This document shows, one piece after another, positions 18,371-30,300 of a stretch of 64,000 nt of DNA. Within the stretch, counting starts at the first letter, position 1, and each line of letters opens with the position of its first letter. The position numbers and the translations under genes were made by a program. The notes below the pieces were generated by a model, which was not told the origin of the DNA, searched no databases, and was given only the letters and a program-made list of their open reading frames with translations. The DNA is taken from contig CP103030.1 in NCBI GenBank assembly GCA_024752435.1, forward strand, positions 1,054,001 through 1,118,000. The letters run 5' to 3'. This DNA is from Allantophomopsis cytisporea (taxonomy: Eukaryota > Ascomycota > Leotiomycetes > Phacidiales > Phacidiaceae).

Positions 18371-20773
18371 ATGCTGTCAAATCCAAACAACAACGACAAC
18401 CTTCGACAACACCGACAACATAGACGCCAACAATCGACGCCGACAACTTTTGAACCTTCGAAGGTCCCATCCCTGCCACCGAGTCCAAGACGCGTCCTAC
18501 ATCGACGAGGCATGAGTCTGGATCCACGACAACAGCAGCAACAACAACACCAACCGCAGGAATCGGTGAGTATTACTAACCAAGGATTACAAGATTATCA
18601 ACAGCATAATTTGCGAGAAGCGCAGCAGCAAAGACTGGCACGCCCGGGCCCAAGCTACCCACTTCAGTACGACAGTTATGACAATGATGAGAACTACTCA
18701 ACTCCTCCACTCATCTCTCCGCAAAGACAGAGTTTCGATACTAGCAGATACTCAAATCGCACAATGCGCGGGCGACCTGCGTTTTTGCAGTATCCTGGAC
18801 CTTTTGATTCGCAAATCCCCGTCACTTCTGCTGCCTACTATTCTGGTAACAGTGGGCCAAGTAGAAGTCAAGACGTAGCAACCTTTCCAGCCGGTAACGA
18901 GGCACCCTTCAGCCCCTCCATATTTCTCACAAACTTCAGCTTTGATGCTCCTTCCAGTCAAAATCAGTCATCAGCTGGCAGTAGACCAAGCTCGTCAAGA
19001 GGAGTAGGTGGAGGTATTGCAAACCGTGTATCAAAATTCGAAGACTTGTCTACACAAGTCTTTCAAAGACCGTTAACACCTCCAACTCAAAATGCTTCAA
19101 GTAAATATACCTCGTGACTTTCAATGTCAATATCAGCTGACAATAAACTAGGTTATTTCCCACCTACACCGGGAGGTTCTCCAAATAAGGTGAAGGTTGA
19201 GCCTGAGTCTAGTTCAAGATTTGATGATACTTCAATGGAAGAGACAATCAAGCCTGTTCGAGGGCGAAGCAACCAAGACGTCTTTTCTGAAATGCGACAA
19301 GCCGCAGAGACTAAAAAGATCCTCTCACCACCAGGCACAGATCCAATGGCTTCGCAACCCAAGTTTGATACTATTCCTGTTCTGCAGCCTAATGACAACT
19401 CTTTCAATATATCAAGTATGCAATCAGAATTCCCGGAAGACCAAGAGTATGCATCCTCAGCATGTTCTCCGACTTCAGCATTTTCAAGAGAAATGTCACA
19501 GCCTGCGTCATCCCCAGTCATGTCACATGCACAACTTTATGGCAATACTTTTGATCATCGATCCTCATTCTCTAGCGAAACTGGTCTGCCAAATATGATG
19601 GACTCCGGTAGCATGCATGACATCTCACAGTACTCAGAGAGATCGAATTCAGTATGCAGCATTAACCTGGAGGAGTCTATCACCGAAACTGGCATCACCA
19701 TAGATGACATTGCCAATTATATCTCCGGGCCTGATCCAAGTGATGGCAAATGGCTCTGTCTCTATCAAGACTGCAACAAACGCTTTGGTAGAAAGGAGAA
19801 TATCAAGTCACATGTACAGACCCACCTTGGTGATCGTCAATTCCAGTGTCCCCACTGCAAGAAGTGTTTCGTTCGTCAACACGATCTCAAGAGACATGCA
19901 AAGATCCATAGCGGTGTCAAGCCATACCCATGCCTTTGCGGTAACAGCTTTGCCAGACACGATGCTCTGACAAGACATCGTCAACGTGGCATGTGTATTG
20001 GCGCTTTTGAAGGAGTAGTTAAGAAGGTAGCCAAGCGCGGCCGACCGCGAAAGACTCGACCAGACGTCGATGAGCGACAAGAAAAATCAAGCCGCACTCG
20101 CTCAAGAAACAAATCTACAGCTGGATCTGTGTGTTCGGCATCTGAATACTCGGAAAGCTCATACGGTGCCTCTAGCCCACCCCCCGAGTTCGACATGCTA
20201 GACGAGCAAGCGTTCGACCTGTCAGACAGCTACTCGCAGACACCAATGATGCCCTCGCACAGCTTTCAGTACCAACAGCCACAGCACTGTGTCTCTCCTC
20301 GCGTCATCCAAGCGGAGGCAACTCACTCGCCCTCCAAATTTGATAATGACTCCTACCCTCCCGACCCCCAACTTCAACATCAACGCCTGTCTCTTATCAG
20401 CTCATCCTCCAACCAGCAATCTCGCGCCGCTTCTCCAGCCTCCCACTACAATTCCTACACAACGCCCCCGGGCCTTTGCATATCGTCGGTGCCTTCTCCC
20501 GGCCCCAGCTCTGGACCTGACTCCGGCGCTGCCTCAACCTCGGCTTCAGCCCCGGCCACAAAGTATTTCGAGACGGTGCCTGACAACAAACTTCCTGACA
20601 TCCCCATGCCGACCGACGATGAGATGTTCATGGACACGTTCCAGAATAGCATGTCCGCGCTCGATAGCGACATGCTCATGATGAGCAAGTTCGAGGAAGC
20701 CTTCTGCCATGACGGAAGCGAGCTATTTGCTGCCACGAACGAGGATGACAATGTTTTCTTCGGCACTCCTTGA
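18371..20773 (+). CDS. Ace2/Swi5-like C2H2 zinc-finger transcription factor
   Basis: Two exons, 18371-19100 and 19152-20773, encode 783 residues. The N-terminal 440 residues are disordered, with glutamine runs and many Ser/Thr-Pro sites. Residues about 442-525 hold three zinc fingers. The first two are C2H2: CLYQDCNKRFGRKENIKSH and CPHCKKCFVRQHDLKRH. The third is compact, CLCGNSFARHDALTRH, and ends in RQRGMC. Directly after comes KRGRPRK, an AT-hook-like, NLS-like basic motif. This same order (two fingers, a C-x-C third finger ending in Cys, then KRGRPRK) is characteristic of yeast Swi5 and Ace2, cell-cycle factors acting in late mitosis and at cell separation. The ATG at 18371 is the first in frame; the frame is open upstream but starts only at a TTG. 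The intron (19101-19151) shows a clear CAGCTGAC branch site. Confidence 0.9.
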
Positions 20774-22845
20774 ACACCTTGTTCACTAGAATTATGAATG
20801 ACCAGCATGTTTTCATTGCTTATTTCTACACGTCGACAAGGGTTTGGAGGCGGGTTTCATGTGTGTACGATGACGAATTACGACCATTTCTGGCTTCCTG
20901 GACTGGATTGGGTTTATGGGCGGGACTGTTTGGCGTTTGGTAGTCGGATGTCTGAGTATAACTGTTTTGCGTGTCAATGTTTATCATCTTTCCCTTCTTT
21001 TGAACTTTGTATCTACCTTTCTTACGAGATCTGTTCTCGTGCTGTTTGTGCACTCGGGGTTTATATTTGTGTGTGTGTAGGATGGAAGTGGTATTTCTTT
21101 TCTTTGCTTCTCGCATTTGGTTTGCGTTTGGTTTGAGTTGATTTTATGTTGATGTTTTGGGGGAGGATTTATATGGGGTAGATAGTGAATCAACACTCCT
21201 TTGCAGAATCATGGCTTGTGTGATGTGGTTACTGAAAGAAGTATTGTGTGTGAGATTTGTAGGACTGTAATGGCTGAGATGAATTGGTACTAGTGAATGT
21301 TGTCTTTTTAGACATAAATACAAGAGGCATACTAGATTGGTCTCTACTGGTACCTCCTTACCCCTAGAGACTAGACTACTTTTATGAGAAGCTCACTTGC
21401 ACTGTCTAATAGCATCTACTAGATGTCACAATTACATGTCTGCAAATCTGAGCCGAGCGGACTGCTAGGCAGATTCGTTTCTCATATCTGTTGAAAGTTG
21501 ATTTGCGTAGTAAGGAGCAACTCTTAGACATATATACACAATAAAAACTACTACCAGTCACTACTTTTTCAATTATCAAGATAAGAATTATAGCACGTTC
21601 TCCTCTCTTGCAGCTTGCAACAAGCCGTAAAATCGAAGATTATTTAATGAACCCATATCCTCTCCACAACATAAAAACTCTTAGCGTTATTAATATTCGC
21701 TTCCCTACTATATTGAGCTTTCTAAATTACTATCTAATAGATTTTATTTATCACATGCAATACGTATTTATAAGAAAGAGCTGCTACTAAATTAGAAATA
21801 GCTTTCTACAGAGGATTATGTTATCAGTTCTCTAGTGAGGATAGGAAGATGATGGGGAGGCACTATATCATGTTATGAAAGGGAGTCTTCACGAAGTGAT
21901 AGCGTAACAACGAAAGAAGTTTTTCTTCTTTCTTCTTCAACCTGTCAGAAAATTGATGATAAACTCTGTCATATTAACAGGTACCAGTTCCTCTAAATAA
22001 CAGTCTGCTAAGTCAGTCTGTGTAGTGTAGAGACTTCGGAGTTAGGAGCGGATTAATATTTAATAGGATGCTATATAGATCTACATCTATTACTTATGAC
22101 AGAACTTTCTTGAATAAAGTCTGAGAGAGATAACTGAGCCCAAGAGAGAAGCAGAAAGATAATAATATATATCTAACTCCTTGAATACATTTAAAAAAAA
22201 ACATGAAGTAATGACGATGCAAAACGAAAAGTGAGTATCACCCTTACTAGCGCTAGTTGGTGAACGCACATCAATAGAGGTGTGTATGGTTATTTTCTTA
22301 CATTGATATATATATCCTGCCCTGAAGCTATAGTAAAGTATAAAGATCTCTAATACAACAAAGTAAAGAAATCTGCCGTTATGTGAACAACACTTATTTA
22401 TACCTCACTACACTTAAGATTTTATGTTTCTTCACAGCAACAACAAGAGCAATAATACCAGAGATGTTTTTGAAAGGTAGCTTTTGATTTATTCTTTCTC
22501 TTCTGGGTAGTCAGCTCACAATCTGACTAAGTTACAAGGGTATAGCATAACCCATGAGAATGTAGATATAGCAGTCAATGGCCAGGATTGTTTCTTATTC
22601 CACCTTGTATCATGGTTCATTGCACATCAATTAAAGTTGTAAAGCTGTTACTTGAATAATCTCAAAAAGCATAGCCGGTATTGGATGCTGACAGCTTTGA
22701 AATTACATAGCTCATTATCATTAATCAAGTCCTAGGTACTATAACCAATAACTCGTATACCATCCTTTTTTTCATTTAGGCAATTATCACCTAGAGTTCT
22801 GTAACACAAAGTGGTCCTCGTCCGGATTGATACCAGTCCACAGTC
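20774..22845. other. Long AT-rich intergenic region, no gene seen
   Basis: About 2.1 kb between convergent genes. From 20774 to roughly 21330 the plus strand is T/G-rich, fitting the transcription factor's 3' UTR. From about 21330 to 22790 the sequence is visibly AT-rich with many TA dinucleotides and no frame beyond about 60 codons. That is compatible with an old transposon decayed by RIP-type mutation, but I see no terminal repeats, target-site duplication or readable element protein, so I do not call one. Small palindromes such as CTAGCGCTAG (near 22249) occur. Confidence 0.45.
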
Positions 22846-24458
22846 CTACATCCACAGGCATAACTTCCCACTCGCAGTTCCTCCGGCAACCCAGTCCTTC
22901 GTAGGATGGAACTTCGCAACTGCAGGCACAGCAGTAATTCCATCGCCACCAAGTTGAGCCAACTGTTCTCCATCACTAGTATAAACATCCACAAACCGAT
23001 TCATGTTTCCAATCGCAAACTTCTGGATCCCATCCTGTGGCTGCTCTTGCCATTGAGCCTTCAATATAGTAACCCACCTACCCGTCTGATTGTTGTGCTT
23101 AATAATAGCGGTAGGCTCCATATCCTCCTCTGTTAGGTCATGACCAACTTTGAATGTTGACGCCGAGGTGAAAGAGTGGACCTTGATGGTATCGTCATAG
23201 GATGCTGTTGCGACGTGCCCTGCTGCCGACCAAGATGCATGCGAGACTGACAAACGAGATTCGTGCTCGCCCATTAATGCTGGACCCCTCAGATCTCCCT
23301 TTCCGCTTATCTTCCGCAGATCCCAAATCTTGAGATATCGGTCCAATGATGCTGTTGCGAGGAGATGGGGCTGAAGAGGATGGATATCAAATCCTCCTAT
23401 CTTCTTGTCGGAGAGTTGCCATATCTCGGTGTCATCCTTTGTGCGCATATCATGTCGACCGAATGCACCTTCTAACGTAGAAAAGTACAAGATATTTGGG
23501 TCGTTGTAGGGTATGGCGATCCCAGATACAGGCATATCTTCATCTTTGTCTTGTGGCGCCCATACTTCCACCGCAACACCCTTTTCTAAGTCAAGTTTTC
23601 GGACGGAAGAATCATAGGAGCCGGAATAAAGAGATACACCATCGGATGGGAAATGGAATGATGTAATTGTTCGAGAGTGAATCTTGAAAGCTGTGATCGC
23701 AGGTTCTGGAGTATCCGCGTCCTCCTCGTCATCATCGTTGTGTTCAGCCTTGACTTCGGGAGGAGTTTGAGAAGCATCAAAGAGTCCAAGATTTCCCATT
23801 TTATCTCCTGCAAATATAAGAGGCTTGTCTTGAGTTGGATGGAATCCGAGTGAGTATATTCGTTCTGGAGTGATCTTGATTTCTGTACCACTCGTTAGCT
23901 AAGAGGAGGACAACAGAGGAAATGAAACTAACGGTTCGGTTCATATCCCTCATAAAGATCCAAGCCACTCATTCGCTCCCTCAAAGCTTTCAAGTCCTTG
24001 TCTGTAGTTTCCTTGATATCATCTTCTGTGAAAGTTCTCTCATAAGGTCTTGCGCCTCTCATAACTCCACCCAAGAAGTCAACCCCCTTATCCCATTTCT
24101 TTCCTTCTACCACTATATCGCTGAATTTCAAGTCTCCAGTTACTCGCTGTCTCTTAGCCTTAGCCTGCTCCACGGCAAACTCGTTCTCAACCTCGGCCTT
24201 ACGCTTCGCGGTCTCGCTATCAGCTTCCAATCCCGCGAGTCTTGAGCTTGTTCTTGTAGGCCGCACGATCTCCTTTTTGACCGGTGCAGTCTTTTTACGT
24301 GGTGCGCGAGAGGGTGCAGGTTTGGGAGCAGGTTTTGGAATTATCTTTGCGGCGTCTTTCGAGAGGTCTTTGAGCATTGCTTGATTTGCAGCAATGTTTT
24401 CAAGACGTTTGCGCTCGAAAGCGCTCATTTCTGGCTTCACATTCTTATTTCCTGCCAT
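22846..24458 (-). CDS. CMR1: WD40 DNA-damage-binding protein Cmr1
   Basis: Two exons, 23933-24458 and 22846-23882, give 520 residues, matching the fungal Cmr1 family. The N-terminal part carries the family's basic helix (MSAFERKRLENIAANQAMLK) and then an alanine/proline/lysine-rich stretch. Conserved DLKFSDIVVEGKKWDKGVDFLGG-type sequence follows around residue 110. The C-terminal WD40 propeller includes SFHFPSDGVSLYSGSYD, LLATASLDRYLKIWDLR and VATASYDDTIKVH, and ends WVAGGTASGKLCLWM at the stop. In yeast, Cmr1 binds damaged DNA and joins stress foci during replication stress. The start chosen (24458, MAGNKNVKPEM) is the family-typical one; an in-frame ATG 44 codons upstream (24590) would run through the promoter element at 24563-24578 and is rejected. 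It is divergent from the Mtf2-like gene with 331 bp between the starts. Confidence 0.93.
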
Positions 24459-24789
24459 TATGCCTTGTGTCAGTATAATTTGCGAAATTTTGGTGAGGTC
24501 AAGTGTTGACCTTCTTATCCCGAAGCGCCAGTGATGGGCGAGGCGCGTAACGTCATGATTGAGTCGCGTTTTCGCGTTCCTCTTTAACATTTACTTTAAA
24601 GTTATTTGCGCTCTTGGTTTTCTTCGTCGGACGGAAATTTCATGCAAAATCCACAATGTGCCTCTCTCTCTGGAAGTCATCTCTCATCAACCTGACAGGC
24701 CATTGTACACTAGTTTTTTTTCTATTTTCAAGGAAGCCTTTTGCTGGGTTATTCCTCCTTCGAGTTGGTATCAGTTCATTTATAGAGTA
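24459..24789. promoter_or_regulatory. Divergent promoter of CMR1 and the Mtf2-like gene
   Basis: 331 bp between two divergent start codons. It contains the 16-bp GC-rich word described separately (24563-24578), a second GCGCGT near 24543-24548, and GTAACGTCAT (24547-24556), which read on the minus strand is ATGACGTTAC, a CRE/bZIP-type core. These cluster on the CMR1 side, about 85-120 bp from its ATG. Confidence 0.6.
24563..24578 (-). promoter_or_regulatory. MBF/E2F-like element, identical to the one upstream of PRI1
   Basis: Read on the minus strand this is AACGCGAAAACGCGAC, ending 105 bp upstream of the CMR1 ATG. The same 16 bases occur on the plus strand at 59759-59774, upstream of PRI1. 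The core resembles ACGCG (MCB half-site) and CGCGAAAA (E2F/SCB-like) sites bound by MBF-type complexes in fungi. Confidence 0.6.
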
Positions 24790-26499
24790 ATGTTGCGCTC
24801 ACAAACTCCTTCGGGAGCATTCGCAGCCATTACCTTTCGACCTTCTTTTTTATCATTTTTATATCAGACTCGAACCATTTTGGATCGTGCATGTCCACAT
24901 GGATCTCAATCTCGACGCATGTATGGGACAAGGGATGAGCCTTCCGATTTTGCTGACTCAGATAACCCAAGTTGGCGGCATTCTGGGCGGCGATTGAGGG
25001 AATTGGAAGAGGAAGTTGATCGCGAAGCATCTCGACGGCCACCGACATTACGAAAATTCCCTTCCATCGATCGTAGCGAACAACGTGTGAAGAACGCTTT
25101 GACTAATGCCGATGGCAAACCAATTGTTCGAACTTTTATTGAAGGGCCCAGACACAAGTACGACGATACTGAGCGCCGCGAACAGGCTACCAAGGGTACC
25201 AAAGAGGACCTCGCTGTCAAATTTTTAGAGCGAAGAAAATTGAACGAGAAGAACGCTTATTGGAAGAAGATCCGAACCGAAGAAGAAAAGTATCCTTTTT
25301 CGAAGTCAGGAAATGAACATGATGATGTAGATGGATTTAGAGACCACTCTAGGGTATCTCGGTCGCGGAACAGAACCTCGGAGGATGATTTTGACGATAT
25401 ACACGATGAGGCCGAGTTGGAAAGAGACCTTTCTGATGACCTTACAAAGGAATCGACAATTACGACGGCAGAGAGGCAGGCTTTCCAGCGGATTTTTAGC
25501 GATATAATGGCGCGGTCAAAATCATCTGGTGATCGAGTACCATCCTTCACTTCTGTAAAGCAACTAGAAAAGGTCTCAAAAAAGCCTAAGAGAACGGGAC
25601 TGTCACTTGTAGCCGACACAGATGCCAAGGGTGATGCCATCAGGTCAGCTGTGGAGAGCTATCCTCCCCCATTACGAGCTGCTGCCGCGAGAGCTCTCGG
25701 ACTTGCTGCTGAGAACGCAACTATGAAGGCCTTCGAAAATCAAGCCGCGACGCAAGAAACGCAAGATAAAGTAGACGAGCTTGAGCATCTTCGTCAACCA
25801 GAACGCGAACGAGTCGAAGGTCTTATGCGTGAAGCCAAGACAGATTTCGAGCTTTGGCAAATCATGGAAAAGGAGGTCTTCTCAATTGTGGACAAGCTCG
25901 AAATCGATAACTTAAACGAATCTTCACCGATAACAAAGCGACGAGGTCGCCCGTCGAACAAGAAGACTGCTAAGGAAGAGCGCGACAAAACAGCAGCAGA
26001 TACTCCAGCTGACCGTGTTCCTCCTCTAGCTCTACTCGGTCCCTTGTACCCCTCACATTTGCTCCTTGGTGTTCGATTACTTGATCGATCCTTTGACAAA
26101 CCCTCGCCGTTGGTTTTAAACATTTTGCCAAGAATTAAGGCGCTGGGAATTATATCACATGTTCTTGGTGGTTCATTGGCATTATACAATGAACTTCTTC
26201 GAATTCATTGGACTCGGTATGACGATTTCCCAGGAGTACTAAAGCTCCTTGAAGAAATGGAAGCTGCGGGACTTGATATGGATAGCGATACTTTGGATGT
26301 TGTCATGGAAATCAGGTCGATGCAAAGAAAAGTCGCGCGAGGCGAAAAGGGAATGGCTTTACAAGCCCTTTGGAGCTTGCCTGAATATTCACCTCAAAAG
26401 TTTGCTGACTGGCAGACAAAGATACAGCAGAGCAGAGAGGATAAGGGTCGAGAGTTGGCCGAACAATCTCGTCTGGAAGGGAAGTGGGAAAAAGCGTAG
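24790..26499 (+). CDS. Mitochondrial Mtf2-like protein
   Basis: An intronless protein of 569 residues from the ATG at 24790. The first 30 residues (MLRSQTPSGAFAAITFRPSF, then more basic/hydroxylated residues) look like a mitochondrial presequence. A charged, mostly disordered middle follows, with VKFLERRKLNEKNAYWKK around residue 145. The C-terminal 190 residues form a compact helical domain beginning PPLALLGPLYPSHLLLGVRL and including LNILPRIKALGIISHVLGGS and YNELLRIHWTRYDDFPGVL. I recognise this as the Mtf2/Nam1-like domain of filamentous fungi; yeast Mtf2/Nam1 couples mitochondrial transcription to RNA processing and translation. This assignment rests on my memory of the family pattern. 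The frame extends 77 codons upstream to 24559 without stop, but that part crosses the CMR1 promoter and would bury the presequence. Confidence 0.72.
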   Translation: MLRSQTPSGAFAAITFRPSFLSFLYQTRTILDRACPHGSQSRRMYGTRDEPSDFADSDNPSWRHSGRRLRELEEEVDREASRRPPTLRKFPSIDRSEQRVKNALTNADGKPIVRTFIEGPRHKYDDTERREQATKGTKEDLAVKFLERRKLNEKNAYWKKIRTEEEKYPFSKSGNEHDDVDGFRDHSRVSRSRNRTSEDDFDDIHDEAELERDLSDDLTKESTITTAERQAFQRIFSDIMARSKSSGDRVPSFTSVKQLEKVSKKPKRTGLSLVADTDAKGDAIRSAVESYPPPLRAAAARALGLAAENATMKAFENQAATQETQDKVDELEHLRQPERERVEGLMREAKTDFELWQIMEKEVFSIVDKLEIDNLNESSPITKRRGRPSNKKTAKEERDKTAADTPADRVPPLALLGPLYPSHLLLGVRLLDRSFDKPSPLVLNILPRIKALGIISHVLGGSLALYNELLRIHWTRYDDFPGVLKLLEEMEAAGLDMDSDTLDVVMEIRSMQRKVARGEKGMALQALWSLPEYSPQKFADWQTKIQQSREDKGRELAEQSRLEGKWEKA

Positions 26500-27340
26500 A
26501 CGCATATACAGAGACAAACACATATATGTACAAATATCAGATGTCAAATAACGTTCAATACCAAACACAATATCGGCTGTGGGTGGATACAAGTAGAATC
26601 TATCCATGAGGTGCCTTTCTCCGCTTTAACAACAAGAAGAATGGAATAAAAACATTTGAAAGAGCACAAGTGTATATGAAAGAAGCTTTTGTATGCCATA
26701 TATCAAAGATAAGGTTTACTGCACATAGAGTATGAATCTCCGCTGACAACTACAGTCTCACAGTCATCCATGTCTTTTGCTCGTGTGCAGCGATGCAGCT
26801 ATTTTAGGCCAGTGATAGACCCTGAAAAATGGATCCTGACTTAGTTATGCTCCAGTCCAGGCATGGCCGGGATAGTCCGGTACCGAGTAAGGCCACACGC
26901 AAATCGATGCACCAAATGGCGTGGATGTGGCCCATGAACTCCCATCACAAGCCACTTGCAAACACCAGACTACTAGTGGCCGGGTGCGAAGCTGTTCAAC
27001 ACACGTCCGTCCATTAAGGTACGTACAAACCAGCCAGACAAAAGCATGATCGACTTGAAAATCTTGCCATACAATAATGTTTCTGCCCATTCTTTGATAA
27101 CAAGTGTGCATCTTCATCAACCTATTTTAATGTGTATTTCTCGATACATAAGTCGGCCGGTCTATCTACAGCATTATCTCCCCACGGACCTGTAGAACAC
27201 TGATCGGTGTCCCTTATCGATAAACCCCGGACTGAGTGGAACGTCACTACACGTCCCACAACTCCTAAGACAGCTCGTCATACGGACTTAATACAACACA
27301 TATTCCTCTCGTACAACTACGAGTAGTCCAACGATTCAAG
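26500..27340. other. Intergenic: 3' flank of the Mtf2-like gene and ATG26 promoter
   Basis: About 840 bp. The first part is AT-rich 3' flank. The region 26800-27300 is more balanced in composition and is the likely ATG26 promoter. Frames at 26829-27017 and 26845-27120 overlap on opposite strands and have no protein character. No RNA gene or repeat is seen. Confidence 0.4.
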
Positions 27341-30300
27341 ATGCCTTCAGAAGAGGATCTCAAGAAACGTGTCGGGCGCAGACTAACAAAGAAACGAAGA
27401 GAGGGTCATCAGGTAACAATGGACATCCCAGAAAGGTTTAAAGATGGAGATGATGCGGATGAGGACTGTACAGCACCTCGCGGATCTCATGCTCAACTTA
27501 TGAACCAGTCAGTGTTTGGGATGATAGCTGCTGCGGGCTCGCGAGTGGATTTTAATGCCAGATTTGAGGGACAATCAAGCGATGAAGAAGAGGGCGCCGA
27601 TGAATCAAATCCAAATCCGAAATCCAGCCTCGATGCCTCACGAAACATGCAGGCTACCGCCAGTACTCCTAGCCTGGACAGGCAGCATCGTCGAAAGTTT
27701 TCCGATAACAAATTATTAAGGTCCCTCACTCTGAAATCGAAGTCAAAGAGGACCTCCCCGCGCAGTGAGGTTGCCGCTTCGGCCCTGTCCCAAAAGGAGG
27801 AGGAGCCTGCACCTGAATCGCCTACTATAGAAGTGACTCGAACAAACACACATGAAGCTCCCGTCATGAGTCAAATGTTGGAGGCAGAAGCTCAGATGTC
27901 TTCACGACCGAGCTTTGATATCGCTGGACGACAAGGAAGTAAAGAGAAAGACGGTATGGCTACTAGCTCTGAGGGACCAACAAGTTTGGCAATGAGATTG
28001 AAGGAGATTTTCGATTTCGAGGAGGCTGAAGAAGTCATACAAGGTATATTCTTTTGTACTATGTCCGATATCAATTGAGCTAATAATGTTAGAATACCCA
28101 TGTTGGCTCATGAAGAGCGTGCTCTTGCAGGGTTACATGTACATAACTTCAAAGCATGTTTGTTTCTATGCATACTTGCCAAAGAAAGCGGTGGGTTATC
28201 TGCTCACATCATCATAAGCATAGCTAATATTCGATAGAATGATGTTGTCAAATCTGGGTATCTTGCCAAACGAGGCCGACAGAATCCGAAATACAATCGA
28301 TACTGGTTCCGACTGAAGGATGATGTTCTTTCTTACTACACAGACCCATCAAACCTCTACTTTGTTAGTGGTAATATCGACTTGAGATACGGCATTTCCG
28401 CGCAAGTTGTTGAGAAGGAAAAAGGCAAAGATGCGACGTACTTTGACGTTGTGACTCATCAAAGAAAGTTCCACTTTAAGGCAGACAGTGCTCCAAGTGC
28501 CAAGGAGTGGGTCAAATCCCTACAAAAGATCATCTTCAGATCACACAACGATGGCGATAGTGTCAAGATTTCCTTGCCTATTGAGAACATCATTGATGTT
28601 GAAGATAGCCAGGTGATTGATTTTGCTGAGACTTGCAAGATCCGTGTCATTGATAACGATGAGACATATGCTATTGATGAGTATTTCTTCTCCTTCTTCG
28701 GCTTTGGCAAAGAAGCACTCAATGTGCTGAAGATATTGGTGGAGGATAACACAGCTCATAATATTCCGGACGAGCTACTGAACATCGCTGGAATCAAGGA
28801 TGATCCATACAGCCCACGTAATAGTTCACCAAAACGCAGCTCCGCTCAACTCTCTCGGCGTCCCAAGCCACTTCCGCCGCCTATAAAGACATCAACTCCA
28901 CCTGTTCATCTCGATAGTGTACGAGCTACTTTATCACCTCTCCTATCACCCACATCTGCTGGCGCTAGTCCTCGTGGGAGTATAGAATTGGGAAGATCCA
29001 GTGCTGATGGTATTCGTCGTAGCATGGACTTTACTAGAGGCGGAAAGATCAGCAGTGATTTAAGTCGATTAAGCATTGACGGCTCAAGACGCCCAGCCAC
29101 TATGAGTGCTATGGACGATAGTAGGCGAAGTCTCAGTAAGAGTCGTTTCGATGAGAGGAGGAGGACCATTGAGAGACAGCCATCCGAAGTTCAAGATTCG
29201 TCGGATTCCTTTGTGCATTCCATGGACGGCCACCATGCCCTCGGAACAGACCAATCTACGAGCGATGAAACGCAAGCTTCTGCAAGCCAAATACTACGAG
29301 GAAGTGATGTTTTTCAGTCGCCTACGATTCATAGTCCGAACTCAGCAATTGGACAGGATGATGGGTCATTTTCGCCCAAAGGAAAATCCAGAAAGGACGA
29401 TGGCAAGTTCCATCAAACTCGGCACGCGATGACCACTGGTGGTATTGATATGCCTCACGAGGATGCTGAACCAGCTTCTACGCCATCTCTACAAAGCATT
29501 CTGAAGGCTGGCGCATATCCCCTCCAACGAGCAGCTGGTTTTGCTGGATATCTGAACACTAAGGGCAAGAAATGGCCTGCTATGCTAGCTACAGAATCTA
29601 TGGGCTATGTAGAGAAAGTCTCTGGAATGTGGAAGGGTGGCAAGAAGCACTACGATGAACCTCGAGATGGCTCAGCGGATGATGAAACGAACGATGAAGA
29701 TGATGCCCAGGCGCAAGGATCTCAAGAGCGATTCCGAGAACATTTTGCTCTTCCACATACAGAAGTGCTACAAGCGGCGTATTTCGGATACCTCCATCGA
29801 GTATTACCTTTGTACGGCAAAATTTATATCAGCAATCGCTCTTTCTGCTTCCGAAGCCTCTTACCTGGGACTCGCACAAAACTCATAGTGCCATTGAAAG
29901 ATGTCGAAAATGTAGACAAAGAGAAGGGCTTTCGCTTCGGGTACTCTGGACTCGTCATTGTTATCAAGGGTCATGAAGAACTATTTTTCGAATTCTCTCA
30001 GTCAGATATTCGGGATGATTGCTGCGTCACTTTATTTCAGAATTTGGAAACCATAACCTGGCTGAAAGAGTCAGGCCAGTTGACTATTGAGGATCAGGAG
30101 ATGGCGGAAACTGCTGTGGCTGAGCACAAGGCATTGCTGGAGGCCCGACAAGATGGTCACGCAGAGCATGATCTCAATATGCCCAAGACTACTGTGATGT
30201 CTGAGCATGAAGCACCCCCAATTCTCTTCGATGACCCAAGAGCCTCGATCTTGAACTTTAAACCTACTGAATCTTTGCGTATTACTTGTCTCACCATTGG

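Noticed and set aside
24559..24789. Upstream extension of the Mtf2-like protein by 77 codons (ATG at 24559)
   Set aside because: It passes through the CMR1 promoter element at 24563-24578 and would bury the mitochondrial presequence that starts at 24790.
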